From: Nocardia brevicatena NBRC 12119
GTDB taxonomy: Bacteria > Actinomycetota > Actinomycetes > Mycobacteriales > Mycobacteriaceae
Direction of reading: 5' to 3'
Assembly: GCF_000308495.1 (NCBI RefSeq)
Contig: NZ_BAFU01000007.1
Coordinates: forward strand, 1 to 64,000
DNA: 64,000 bases
In this document: positions 27,458-36,854 of the stretch, piece after piece
Position numbering within the stretch: the stretch's first letter is position 1
Layout: each line of letters begins with the position of its first letter
Notes under the pieces: model-generated
Told to the model about the DNA's origin: nothing
What the model saw: only the letters and a program-made list of their open reading frames with translations
The model's database searches: none
Made by a program: the position numbers and the translations under genes

Positions 27458-28405
27458 GTGACCTCGCCAAGCGTGACACCTGGCAACGCTGCCTCCGGCG
27501 GCGATCCGGCGCCCGCACGACTGACGGTGGGAATCGTCTCGGCGGGACGGGTGGGATCGGCCGTCGGTGCCGCACTGGAACGCGCCGGACATGTGGTGTT
27601 CGGCGTGGCCGCGATTTCCGATGCCTCCGTCCATCGGGCCCGTACCCGGCTGCCCGACTCGGAGATCCTGCCGATCGAGGAGATCGCCGCCCGCAGTGAA
27701 CTGCTGATCCTGGCCGTACCCGACGCCGAACTGGCCGGTCTGGTCCGCGGACTGGCCTCCGCCGGGGTGGTCCGGGCCGGGGCGATCGTGGCGCACACCT
27801 CCGGCGCCAACGGTATCGGCATCCTCGCCCCCCTGCGGGAGGCGGGCGCACTGCCACTGGCCATCCACCCCGCCATGACCTTCACCGGCCACGACGAGGA
27901 TCTGTCCCGTCTGTCCAATGCCTGCTTCGGCGTAACCGCCGCGGACGAGATCGGCTACGCCATCGCCCAGTCCCTGGTGATCGAGATGGGTGGGGAACCG
28001 GTGCGGGTGGCCGAGGAGAACCGCGCACTCTATCACGCCGCCCTGGCGCACGGCAGCAACCACCTGGTCACCCTGATCCTGGACGCGGTCGACGCGCTGC
28101 GGACGGCCCTGACCGGGCCCGGACTGCTCGGTCAACAGATTGTCGATGATCAGCCCAACGGCCTCGCCGAACGGCTGCTCGCCCCGTTGGCCTCGGCCGC
28201 CCTGGACAATGCGCTGCGCCGCGGCCGGTCCGCACTCACCGGCCCGGTCGCCCGGGGTGATACCGCGGCCGTGGCCGCTCACCTGGACGCGCTCGCGGCC
28301 ACCGACCCCCGGTTGGCCGCCGGCTACCGCGCGCTGTCGCTGCGCACCGCCGAACGGGCCGGTGCCGGTGCCGACCTGCTCGAACTGTTGGAGAAGGGCC
28401 GATGA
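27458..28405 (+). CDS. Rossmann-like / DUF2520 domain protein
   Basis: 315 residues. The N-terminal dinucleotide fold [17 protein letters not shown] and a C-terminal DUF2520 helical domain with HPAMTF and [14 protein letters not shown] resemble ketopantoate and 6-phosphogluconate reductases. The same gene precedes panC in mycobacteria (Rv3603c). A role in the ketopantoate step of pantothenate synthesis is plausible from context only. GAGAGGAC lies upstream of the GTG; its stop overlaps the ATG of panC. Confidence 0.85.
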   Translation: MTSPSVTPGNAASGGDPAPARLTVGIVSAGRVGSAVGAALERAGHVVFGVAAISDASVHRARTRLPDSEILPIEEIAARSELLILAVPDAELAGLVRGLASAGVVRAGAIVAHTSGANGIGILAPLREAGALPLAIHPAMTFTGHDEDLSRLSNACFGVTAADEIGYAIAQSLVIEMGGEPVRVAEENRALYHAALAHGSNHLVTLILDAVDALRTALTGPGLLGQQIVDDQPNGLAERLLAPLASAALDNALRRGRSALTGPVARGDTAAVAAHLDALAATDPRLAAGYRALSLRTAERAGAGADLLELLEKGR

Positions 28406-29400
28406 TGAACTCGACACTGCGCGGCGCATACCGCAGGGGCGAACTGTCCGTACACCACGATCCGGCCGTGCTCACCGCCGTGTCACGGGCGCTGCGCGGC
28501 GCCGGCCGCACCATCGGATTCGTGCCGACCATGGGCGCGCTGCACGAGGGACACCTGGAACTCGTGCGCCGCGCCAAGCGAACCAATACGGTGGTGGTCG
28601 TCTCGGTCTTCGTCAACCCGCTGCAGTTCGGCGCGAACGAAGACCTGGACAGCTATCCGCGAACCCTGGACGCCGATATCGAACTGCTGCGTCCCGAAGG
28701 GGTCGAGTTGGTATTCGCGCCCAGCGTATCGGATATGTACCCGGACGGACCGCGTACGACCGTGCATCCCGGTCCGGTCGGGGCCGAACTGGAGGGCGCG
28801 TCCCGTCCCACCCATTTCGCGGGCATGCTCACCGTGGTGGCCAAACTGCTGCAGATCGTCCGACCGCATGAGGCCTTCTTCGGTGAGAAGGACTACCAGC
28901 AGCTCATTCTGATCCGCCGGCTGGTCCGCGATCTGAATTTCGACGCCCGGATCGTCGCGGTACCGACCGCGCGGGAATCCGACGGTCTGGCGCTGTCCTC
29001 CCGCAACCGCTACCTCGACCCCATACAACGGGAAACCGCGACGGCCCTGTCGGCCGCCCTGCTGGCCGGGGCCGCCGCCGGCGCCGCCGGCGCGGACGCC
29101 GTACTGGCCGCCGCCCATTCGGTCCTGAACGCCGCGCCCGGGGTGAAACTGGACTATCTCGAACTGCGCGGAGCCGACCTGGGCCCCACGCCGGAGACGG
29201 GCAACGCCCGGCTACTGATCGCGGCCAAGGTGGGCACCACCCGCCTGATCGACAACATGGCGGTGCGCCTGGGCGCCCCCCTCGACGGCCACCCGGAGCC
29301 GGCCGCGACATCGTCCGCCCACAGGGAACCCCGGACCGATACCAACTCACACCATCGGGACGCAGCGTGGAAAGACACCCTCACGGACTGCCCACCTTAG
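28402..29400 (+). CDS. panC: pantothenate synthetase (pantoate--beta-alanine ligase)
   Basis: 332 residues; joins pantoate and beta-alanine using ATP. Motifs: [11 protein letters not shown] (HIGH-like), [16 protein letters not shown] and ALSSRNRYL. The homologous region ends near [10 protein letters not shown]; the last ~45 residues are polar, His/Pro/Thr-rich and unlike the family tail. In mycobacteria panC abuts panD, whereas here a 292-bp repeat-like spacer follows, so the tail may be novel sequence created when that spacer arrived. Confidence 0.93.
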   Translation: MMNSTLRGAYRRGELSVHHDPAVLTAVSRALRGAGRTIGFVPTMGALHEGHLELVRRAKRTNTVVVVSVFVNPLQFGANEDLDSYPRTLDADIELLRPEGVELVFAPSVSDMYPDGPRTTVHPGPVGAELEGASRPTHFAGMLTVVAKLLQIVRPHEAFFGEKDYQQLILIRRLVRDLNFDARIVAVPTARESDGLALSSRNRYLDPIQRETATALSAALLAGAAAGAAGADAVLAAAHSVLNAAPGVKLDYLELRGADLGPTPETGNARLLIAAKVGTTRLIDNMAVRLGAPLDGHPEPAATSSAHREPRTDTNSHHRDAAWKDTLTDCPP

Positions 29401-29690
29401 CGGCCGCTCCCGCCCCGGTCCTGAACAGGCAACGCGTCGCTCGACAGAGCAACACAGGAGGCAGGCTCCAGAGACCTCCACAGACACCGACCCCCGCCGA
29501 AACACCACCGATCCCCACCGCCGAACACCACTCGGACCGCCCCACCCCAGTGGTCGGGGTCCGCCCCGGATCCGGACCGACCGGAGCGCATTCACGTCAG
29601 CGGATTCGCGGAGGGAGGGAAGACCCGGGACCACGAGGGCCCCGACCCGCGCCGCCGGAGGCGGCGCCATCGAACACAGAAAGGCGACGA
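29401..29690 (+). repeat. dispersed repeat copy C (no palindrome) between panC and panD
   Basis: Purine/pyrimidine-biased, Pro-codon-like spacer breaking the panC-panD junction. About 100 nt near 29570-29682 align by eye with the reverse complement of stretches at about 31135-31235 and 51310-51400: a GGATTCGCGGAGGGAGG block, then GGGCCCCGAC, then CGAACACA. This copy points the same way as panD and ends at the panD ribosome site; it lacks the 105-bp palindrome carried by the other two. Confidence 0.55.
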
Positions 29691-29692
29691 CG

Positions 29693-30112
29693 ATGTTGCG
29701 CACCATGATGAAGTCGAAGATCCACCGGGCCACCGTGACCCACGCCGATCTGCACTACGTCGGCTCGGTCACCGTGGACCAGGATCTGCTCGACGCCGCG
29801 GATCTGCTCGAAGGCGAACAGGTCTGCATCGTCGACATCGATAACGGCGCCCGTCTGGAGACCTATGTGATCGCCGGGGAGCGGGGTTCGGGCGTTATCG
29901 GGATCAATGGCGCCGCGGCCCATCTGGTTCATCCCGGTGACCTGGTCATCCTCATCGCCTACGGCATGATGAACGAACAGGAGCTACGCGATTATGACCC
30001 GAGAGTGGTCTTCGTCGACGACCGGAATCGGCCGATCGAACTGGGCTCCGACCCCGCGCACGCCCCAGAGGGTTCGGGCCTGCTCAGCCCCCGCGACCTG
30101 TCCTTCGCCTGA
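29693..30112 (+). CDS. panD: aspartate 1-decarboxylase
   Basis: 139-residue proenzyme; self-cleaves between Gly24 and Ser25 (YVGSVTVD) to create the pyruvoyl cofactor that makes beta-alanine from aspartate. The [12 protein letters not shown] and [10 protein letters not shown] strands are conserved. AAAGGCG precedes the ATG. Separated from panC by the dispersed repeat, and 24 bp from coaX. Confidence 0.95.
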   Translation: MLRTMMKSKIHRATVTHADLHYVGSVTVDQDLLDAADLLEGEQVCIVDIDNGARLETYVIAGERGSGVIGINGAAAHLVHPGDLVILIAYGMMNEQELRDYDPRVVFVDDRNRPIELGSDPAHAPEGSGLLSPRDLSFA

Positions 30113-30136
30113 CACCCGGACGGGACCGAACGCGAG

Positions 30137-30928
30137 ATGCTGCTGACGATCGACGTCCGCACCACCAGCACCGTCCTCGGCCTGTTCTCCGGCAGCGGGG
30201 GGCATGCGAAGCTGGTGCGGCACTGGCGGATTCACACCAACCCGCTGCACACCGCGGACGAACTGGCCATGCAGTTGCGCGGTCTGATCGGTGACCGCCT
30301 CGAAGAGGTGATCGGGGTGGCGGCACTGTCCACCGTGCCGCCGGTGCTGCGTGAACTGCGGATCATGCTCGACCGGTACTGGTCGCATGTGCCGCACGTC
30401 CTGGTGGAACCCGGTGTGCGAACCGGTATTCCCCTACTGGTGGACAACCCCAAAGAAGTCGGCGCGGACCGGATCGTGAACGGTCTCGCCGCCCACCACC
30501 GATACGACACCGCCGCGATTGTGGTGGATTTCGGTGTCTCCACCTGCGTGGACCTGGTTTCGGCCAAGGGCGAGTTCCTCGGTGGGGTCATCGCGCCCGG
30601 AGTGGAGATCGCCACCGAGGCGCTCATCGAACGCGCGGCCCTGCGCCGGGTCGAGTTGGCCCGTCCGCGCTCGGTGGTCGGGAAGAACAGCGTGGAATGT
30701 ATCCAGTCCGGTGCGATATTCGGTTTCGCCGGACTCGTCGACGGGCTGATCGATCGAATTCGGGACGATATCGACGGCTTCGCCGGAGACGATGTCGCGG
30801 TGGTCGCCACCGGTGCCGCGGCCCCGTTGATCATCGGGGAATCGGAGACCATCGAGCACCATGAACCCAATCTGACACTCACCGGGCTGCGTCTGGTGTA
30901 CGAACGCAATCAGCGGCGCAGGGTTTGA
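30137..30928 (+). CDS. coaX: type III pantothenate kinase
   Basis: 263 residues; phosphorylates pantothenate, first step of CoA synthesis. Key family segments: [42 protein letters not shown] and GGVIAPGVE. The N-terminal phosphate-binding motif reads DVRTT, where the family usually has DxGNT or DVRNT; the Asn is replaced by Thr. Start ATG 30137 follows panD by 24 bp with only a weak ribosome site. Immediately followed by a GC-rich hairpin and repeat copy A. Confidence 0.92.
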   Translation: MLLTIDVRTTSTVLGLFSGSGGHAKLVRHWRIHTNPLHTADELAMQLRGLIGDRLEEVIGVAALSTVPPVLRELRIMLDRYWSHVPHVLVEPGVRTGIPLLVDNPKEVGADRIVNGLAAHHRYDTAAIVVDFGVSTCVDLVSAKGEFLGGVIAPGVEIATEALIERAALRRVELARPRSVVGKNSVECIQSGAIFGFAGLVDGLIDRIRDDIDGFAGDDVAVVATGAAAPLIIGESETIEHHEPNLTLTGLRLVYERNQRRRV

Positions 30929-30930
30929 TG

Positions 30931-30950
30931 GCCCGCGCCTTCGCGCGGGC
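30931..30950. terminator. 8-bp GC hairpin after coaX, also 5' module of repeat A
   Basis: GCCCGCGC-CTTC-GCGCGGGC starts 2 bp after the coaX stop. A hairpin with equal stem and loop length but different bases occupies the same position in the other palindrome copy (51095-51114), so it belongs to the repeat as well as probably ending coaX transcription. Confidence 0.6.
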
Positions 30951-31055
30951 GGGGTTGCGGCCCTGGCGGGCCTCGCGTTTCAGCGCCCGAGACTCGTGCC
31001 TTCGGCACATGCGCTTCGGGCGCTGAAACGCGAGACGGGCCGCAACCCTTTGTGG
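30951..31055. repeat. 105-bp palindromic repeat, copy A
   Basis: One copy of a near-identical pair (other copy 51115-51219; one mismatch, C at 30971 against T at 51135). Outer arms GGGTTGCGGCC (30952-30962) and its complement (31038-31048), a 19-bp inner stem starting CTCGCGTTTCAG (30972-30990 with 31016-31034), and a small apical hairpin GTGCC-TTC-GGCAC. It could form a large cruciform or RNA hairpin. The hydrophilic Arg/Ser-rich peptides it can encode on either strand follow from the palindrome and are not supported as genes. Confidence 0.9.
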
Positions 31056-31549
31056 GGGCCTCGTAAGACTCGGCACATTGGGCTGGGTGACGGGGGAGGG
31101 CAGGTGGGTTGCGGTGGAGTCGGGCTCGGGGGTGTGTTCGGTGGCTCTGTCTTCGGGAGTGCTGTCGGGGGCCTTGTGGCCCAGGTTTCTCCTTCCTCCA
31201 CGGATCCGTTGTGCGACCTCGCTTCGGTGGGGCCTGTTCCGGGTAGGCCCGTCCGCTTGGGTGGGGTGTCCGAGAAGGTATCGACCGGGCCGGCGAGCGG
31301 GCTCTGGTCCTGCGTGCCGGTGCTTCGGTGGGGCCGGCGGGGTTTGGAGGGGATGCGTTGTCGGTATTCCGGCGGTTCCTGGGGCCCGTGTCTTCTCTCC
31401 GTGATGCGGTTGTCGCGGCAATGCTTCGGTCGGTTCGGTCCCGCGGCGGGCTTCGGCCGCTGGGGGTAAGGGCTGGCTGGGGCGGGGCTGTGACCTATCT
31501 CGTGTAGTGGTGGGTGGCAGTCCGGCGGGGTGGTTGTTAGACTCACCGC
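31056..31549 (-). repeat. diverged flank of repeat copy A
   Basis: About 490 bp without a supported gene, strongly G/T-rich on the plus strand. Parts of it align by eye with the flank of copy B and with copy C, for example GTGCTGTCGGGG, TCGCTTCGGT and a TCCGAGAAGGTATCG block against TCCGTGAAGGTGTCG. Read on the minus strand it runs into the palindrome. The promoter of the leader peptide lies at its right edge. Confidence 0.55.
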
Positions 31550-31591
31550 GTGCTTCTTCGCGTGGCGTCCCAGGAGTGTTGTCGAGGCTGA
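31550..31591 (+). CDS. leaderless Cys-Cys leader peptide upstream of cysteine dioxygenase
   Basis: Thirteen-codon frame GTG...TGA encoding MLLRVASQECCRG. TAGACT ends 6 nt before the GTG, so transcription very likely begins at the start codon and the peptide is translated from a leaderless mRNA. Two consecutive cysteine codons (31577-31582) stand just before the stop, inside the 5' arm of a hairpin. Mycobacteria use leaderless polycysteine short ORFs as cysteine-responsive attenuators ahead of sulfur genes; the position before a cysteine-degrading gene fits that logic. Too short for routine gene calling. Confidence 0.75.
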   Translation: MLLRVASQECCRG

Positions 31592-31614
31592 TCGAGCCTC
31601 GACCGATCGAGGCT
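31584..31614 (+). promoter_or_regulatory. alternative hairpins, candidate attenuator
   Basis: AGCCTC(GA) at 31595-31602 can pair either with GAGGCT at 31584-31589 (overlapping the end of the leader peptide frame) or with TCGAGGCT at 31607-31614 (8 bp, CCGA loop). The two pairings exclude each other, and a ribosome stalled at the Cys codons or at the stop would cover the first arm. A GGAG site for cysteine dioxygenase follows at 31647-31650 and lies in its own ATCTCC/GGAGAT inverted repeat. Confidence 0.6.
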
Positions 31615-31658
31615 GAGCTCCTGCCCCTCGACCGTCACCATCTCCTGGAGATTCGCAC

Positions 31659-32324
31659 ATGCGCTCCGCAGTTCGTTCGTCTTCCGTATCCGCTCGCGCT
31701 TTTCCGGCCGCGCGGGTTTCTGCTCCGGCCGATACCACCGAGCCGGTACCGGACGCTGTTCCGGATCGTCCGATCGCGTCTGCACTGCCTACTCGGTTGC
31801 GGCTTGCCGATCTGCTTCGGCTGACCGATGAGGGCGCCGAGGATGTCCTGGCCGGCCGGTACGACCATCTGCTCCCGGCCGAGGGGCGGTGGCCGACCGA
31901 GGAACGCTGGGCCACTCGGCTGTCGGCCGATGACGAGGTGGATATCTGGCTGATCAGCTGGACGCCGGGCAAATCCACCGAACTGCACGATCACGCCGGT
32001 TCGCTCGGGGCGCTCACCGTGCTCAGCGGGGCGCTCACCGAATACCGGTGGACCGGCACCGAGCTACGGCGTCGCATTCTCACCGCGGGCGATCAGGCCG
32101 GGTTTCCGATCGGCTGGGTCCACGATGTGATGCGCGCTCCCGACCCGGGATCACCGGCTGTTCCGGCCGATGAGGGCGATTCTCTCGGTCCGCTCGAGCC
32201 GACCTTGAGCGTGCACGCCTATTCACCGCCGTTGACCGCCATGTCCTATTACGAACCGACCGGGCACGGCACTCTGCGGCGCACCCGTACCGTTCTCACC
32301 GATCAGCCCGAAGGTGATATGTGA
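31659..32324 (+). CDS. cysteine dioxygenase family protein
   Basis: 221-residue cupin. Iron-binding His110 and His112 (ELHDHAG) and His155 (GWVHDV) match the three-histidine site of cysteine dioxygenase, which oxidises cysteine to cysteine sulfinate with O2. The first ~35 residues are a Ser/Ala/Pro-rich extension. GGAG lies 8 nt before the ATG. Its stop overlaps the start of the rhodanese gene, and the Cys-Cys leader upstream suggests cysteine-dependent expression. Other thiol dioxygenase substrates (for example 3-mercaptopropionate) cannot be excluded. Confidence 0.88.
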   Translation: MRSAVRSSSVSARAFPAARVSAPADTTEPVPDAVPDRPIASALPTRLRLADLLRLTDEGAEDVLAGRYDHLLPAEGRWPTEERWATRLSADDEVDIWLISWTPGKSTELHDHAGSLGALTVLSGALTEYRWTGTELRRRILTAGDQAGFPIGWVHDVMRAPDPGSPAVPADEGDSLGPLEPTLSVHAYSPPLTAMSYYEPTGHGTLRRTRTVLTDQPEGDM

Positions 32325-32755
32325 TGACCCATCTGACCATTGATCAGATGCTTGCCGAGGCCCGAGCGCAGCTGCGGCGTATCTCTGTTACCGAATTACC
32401 CGCCGCATTGGCCCGGGGCGCCGTCCTGGTCGATATCCGGCCGCAGGCGCAGCGCGGTCGGGAAGGCACGCTTCCCGGGGCGCTGGTGATCGAGCGCAAT
32501 GTCCTGGAGTGGCGACTCGATCCCAGCAGTTCGGCTCGGCTGGCCTTGGCCACCGATCATGATGTCGAATGGATCGTGCTGTGCTCGGAGGGCTACACCT
32601 CCAGTCTTGCCGCGGTCTCGCTACGACGGTTGGGGCTGCACCGGGCCACCGATCTGATCGGCGGCTATCGGGCATTGAAGGCGGCGGGCATGCTGACGGT
32701 CGCCGTCGGCGCACCGCACTTCACCCGGGAAGTGGACGCGCTCGCCGCGCTGTGA
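32321..32755 (+). CDS. rhodanese-like sulfurtransferase
   Basis: 144 residues, single rhodanese domain. VLVDIRPQAQR is the N-terminal conserved strand, and VLCSEGYTSSLAA contains the active-site Cys and a loop of single-domain rhodanese length. Probably handles persulfide or thiosulfate sulfur connected with the cysteine dioxygenase product. Starts at GTG 32321 or ATG 32324, overlapping the stop of the dioxygenase gene. Confidence 0.85.
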   Translation: MMTHLTIDQMLAEARAQLRRISVTELPAALARGAVLVDIRPQAQRGREGTLPGALVIERNVLEWRLDPSSSARLALATDHDVEWIVLCSEGYTSSLAAVSLRRLGLHRATDLIGGYRALKAAGMLTVAVGAPHFTREVDALAAL

Positions 32756-32888
32756 AATTCCGGCTCTGCCGTCGGGCGAATGGGACCCTCACGCAATAGT
32801 TTTCGCCGAGGACCGGCGGGGGGCGATATCCGTAGCAAGCCGTCCGGTCTAATTTTCCGAAGGCAAGCCGACGCGCCAACTTATATCG

Positions 32889-32904
32889 TTTCGTTATAAC
32901 GAAA
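32889..32904. promoter_or_regulatory. 16-bp perfect palindrome in AT-rich pocket before lysS
   Basis: TTTCGTTATAACGAAA, centred about 60 bp upstream of lysS, inside an unusually AT-rich pocket (32875-32910) for this genome. Size and symmetry fit an operator for a dimeric repressor. It overlaps where the -35 region and upstream part of the lysS promoter would lie. The regulator is unknown. Confidence 0.55.
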
Positions 32905-32958
32905 GAACGGCCGGGCGGCCCGCAAATCGTTTTTCGGTGCACGCTAGGGTAGCTCGAT

Positions 32959-34524
<1,566 letters not shown>

Positions 34525-34642
34525 GCGAACGGTTTCCACCGTCAACCGCTCGTCTTGGAAATTTCCGAATTCGAGGTATTCTTGCCTCGGGGTAATCGGC
34601 CTGGGTTTGCAGGTCGCACGATTTCGAGAGGACGTTCATCTC

Positions 34643-35005
34643 ATGGCAAAGAAGGTCACCGTTAGCTTGATCGACGATGTCGACGGTGAGTCCATCGCGG
34701 ACGAGACCATCGAGTTCGCAATCGATGGAGTGTCGTACGAGATCGACCTGTCCGCTGCTAATGCATCGAAGCTGCGTGAAGAGATGGAGCAGTGGGTCAA
34801 CAACGCTCGGCGGGTGAGTGGCCGACGTCGGGTGAAGGCCGCGGCAGGCGGTTCGGGCGGTGGCACCAAGGCCCGGGCCTCCATGGATCGTGAACAAAGT
34901 GCCGCTATTCGCGAGTGGGCGCGGCGGAATGGCCACAAGGTATCGGCTCGTGGACGTATCTCCGCAGAAGTCACCGATCTGTACAACAAGGCCGCCAAGA
35001 GCTAG
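34643..35005 (+). CDS. lsr2: nucleoid-associated silencer Lsr2
   Basis: 120 residues. The N-terminal dimerisation domain (residues ~1-60) and a C-terminal AT-hook-like RGR (103-105, in SARGRIS) that binds the minor groove of AT-rich DNA are both present, joined by a Gly/Lys-rich linker. Works as an H-NS-like silencer of AT-rich and acquired genes. GAGAGGA precedes the ATG. Follows lysS as in mycobacteria, but here clpC is separated from it by an FHA gene and a DUF1772 gene. Confidence 0.97.
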   Translation: MAKKVTVSLIDDVDGESIADETIEFAIDGVSYEIDLSAANASKLREEMEQWVNNARRVSGRRRVKAAAGGSGGGTKARASMDREQSAAIREWARRNGHKVSARGRISAEVTDLYNKAAKS

Positions 35006-35155
35006 TCCCCTTTCGGCTGCCGTCCGAGGGATTTCCGAACGGCCGGTCGGCGGTCCTATTTATTGATAGCAATGATCGATTGCTACCGGTCCCGCCGTCG
35101 ACCGCCGAACCGATATGCTGGTGTTTCAAACTTGCTCATGATGCGGCGGGCTCGC

Positions 35156-35210
35156 TCGCAATGCGGCAGTCCTCCGCCGTAGCGGTTCGGCCGGGCCCGC
35201 CGCATTGCGA
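35156..35210. terminator. inverted repeat between lsr2 and FHA gene
   Basis: TCGCAATGCGGC (35156-35167) and its exact complement (35199-35210) give a 12-bp stem around a 31-nt GC-rich loop that can itself fold. Probably a terminator for lsr2 or an operator for the FHA gene that starts 54 bp later. Confidence 0.5.
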
Positions 35211-35264
35211 GCCGGGTACCGTGGTCGGCAGAGGGATGCCGATATGAAGAGGTGAGGTATCGGC

Positions 35265-35891
35265 ATGGTGGCCGGATCCGACGGATCGTTCCTGCGCTAC
35301 ACCGACAGTGAAGGGCGCAGGCGGGAACTCGTGCTGAGTCCGGACCGACCGCGCGTCACCATCGGACGGTCCGCCGATGCCGATTTATCGCTGCGATGGG
35401 ATGCCGAGGTGTCCCGTCTGCACGCCACTGTCGAATATCTCGGTGCGCAATGGATGATTGTCGACGACGGCCTCTCTCGGAACGGGACATTTGTCAATGG
35501 TGAGCGATTGGTCGGACGTCGCAGACTGACAGCGGGTGACCGTATCAGGGCCGGCACCTCCTTGGTTTCGTTTCACGATTTCACCGGTGTCGCCGACGAC
35601 GTGACGAAGGCGTCCGCCGGAGCAATTCCCACGGTGCGTTCGCTGACCGAGGCCCAGCGCGGAGTCCTGATCGCGCTGTGCCGGCCCTATAAACACGGCA
35701 CCGGATTCGCCACACCGGCCTCCAATCAGCAAATAGCCAGCGAATTATTTCTCAGTGTCGATGCCGTCAAGACTCATCTGAGGGCACTGTTTGCCAAATT
35801 CGGGGTCGAGGATCTACCGCAGAATCAGAAGCGGGTTCGGCTCGCGGCACTGGCCATGCAGAACGGAATCATTTCCGAGCGGGATCTGTGA
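35265..35891 (+). CDS. FHA domain protein with C-terminal LuxR-type HTH
   Basis: 208 residues. The N-terminal FHA phosphothreonine-binding domain (~25-100) has GRSADADLSL, SRLHATVEY and SRNGTFVNG. The C-terminal part (~127-208) looks like a winged/LuxR-type helix-turn-helix: TEAQRGVLIALCRPY, then SNQQIASELFLSVDAVKTHLRALF. This combination suggests a transcription factor controlled by Ser/Thr kinase signalling. GAGGT precedes the ATG. Not present between lsr2 and clpC1 in M. tuberculosis. Confidence 0.85.
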   Translation: MVAGSDGSFLRYTDSEGRRRELVLSPDRPRVTIGRSADADLSLRWDAEVSRLHATVEYLGAQWMIVDDGLSRNGTFVNGERLVGRRRLTAGDRIRAGTSLVSFHDFTGVADDVTKASAGAIPTVRSLTEAQRGVLIALCRPYKHGTGFATPASNQQIASELFLSVDAVKTHLRALFAKFGVEDLPQNQKRVRLAALAMQNGIISERDL

Positions 35892-36006
35892 TTCCGCGCG
35901 GTGTAGACGTTCGCGCAAGTGCGTGAGCGTCTCGACGATGGTCCCGCCCGCGGGTCGCCGGTTGACTGTCCACCGGAACACACCATTCGGTCCGGCAGGA
36001 GTAGTC

Positions 36007-36585
36007 ATGTCCGCAATTCGTATCACCGCCCTGGTGGCGGCGGCCCTCGCCACCGGGTTGATCGCCGGGGTCTTCTACGCGTACGCGATCTCGGTGATGC
36101 CCGCGTTCGCGCGGATGGACGACCGGATGGTGATCGAGGTGATGCAGAAGATCAATATCGTCATCATCAACCCCGCCTTCATGGTCGGATTCCTGGGGAT
36201 GGTCGGGTTCACGCTCCTCGCGGCGGTACTGCACCTGGGTTCCCGCCCCACCCTGTGGTGGATCGGGATCGCCCTGGTGCTCAACCTGGTCGCCTTCGGG
36301 ATCACCGCGGGGTGCAATGTCCCTCTGAACGACCAGTTGGCCGCCGCGGGCGATCCGGCGACGCTGCCCGATCCGGAGGCGGTCCGGGCCGCGTTCGAAC
36401 CCGGCTGGGTACGCTGGAACATCGTCCGCAGCGTTCTGCACGGCCTGGCCTTCCTCGTTCTCTGCGCAGCGCTGTTCGCCGCCGGTGTCCAGAGCGGGCG
36501 CGAGCCGGTGCGCGTGGACAGCCGATCCGCGGGCATGGTGCGGACGGATGTGGGTATTGCGGCGTACGACCGATCGCACCGCTGA
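36007..36585 (+). CDS. DUF1772 (anthrone oxygenase-like) membrane protein
   Basis: 192 residues with four membrane segments and the DUF1772 pattern: GVFYAYAISVMPA near the N-terminus, INPAFM in the second segment, NVPLNDQLA and a W-containing RWNIVRSVLHG before the last segment. The family includes fungal anthrone oxygenases and many bacterial proteins of unknown role. ATG 36007 has CAGGAG about 6 nt upstream. Monocistronic between the FHA gene and clpC. Confidence 0.8.
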   Translation: MSAIRITALVAAALATGLIAGVFYAYAISVMPAFARMDDRMVIEVMQKINIVIINPAFMVGFLGMVGFTLLAAVLHLGSRPTLWWIGIALVLNLVAFGITAGCNVPLNDQLAAAGDPATLPDPEAVRAAFEPGWVRWNIVRSVLHGLAFLVLCAALFAAGVQSGREPVRVDSRSAGMVRTDVGIAAYDRSHR

Positions 36586-36620
36586 CCGGAAAGCGCCGTT
36601 TCCCATCGGCGGGGGGTGTT

Positions 36621-36642
36621 CGCTCAGGGCAAAACCTGAGCG
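36621..36642. terminator. inverted repeat after the DUF1772 gene
   Basis: CGCTCAGG-GCAAAA-CCTGAGCG, a perfect 8-bp stem 35 bp after the DUF1772 stop. It may be a terminator; the CGCT...GCG half-sites also resemble those of ClgR-type operators near clp genes, so an operator for clpC is a second possibility. Confidence 0.45.
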
Positions 36643-36854
36643 GAAACGAAACCGCTGTCGGGGGCGTTATGAGTGAATAGCCGTGTCGACGACGGTCCAC
36701 ACAGGGTGGACCGGCGGCGGAGGAATCCCCTGCCAACTAGAGTGGGAGGCGGGGGCCGCAACCCCCGGCCTTCGTGGCAGGCTGACGCCTGTGGTGGTGC
36801 ACAACACTGCGGCGCGGGTTGCCGGAAAGTCCGGAGCAGGAGAGTGAGGGAGCG

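Noticed and set aside
29347-29733. Minus-strand frame over the panC-panD spacer
   Set aside because: It overlaps the panD start, has no ribosome site and is explained by the repeat-like base composition.
30951-31055. Arg/Ser-rich reading frames across the palindromic repeat, on both strands
   Set aside because: The same peptides recur at the other copy because the DNA is palindromic and nearly identical; neither strand has a supported start and the flanks are not coding-like.
36694-36712. GGTCCAC-ACAGG-GTGGACC inverted repeat before clpC as an HspR/HAIR site
   Set aside because: It does not match the CTTGAGT-N7-ACTCAAG HAIR consensus, so a heat-shock operator call is not supported.
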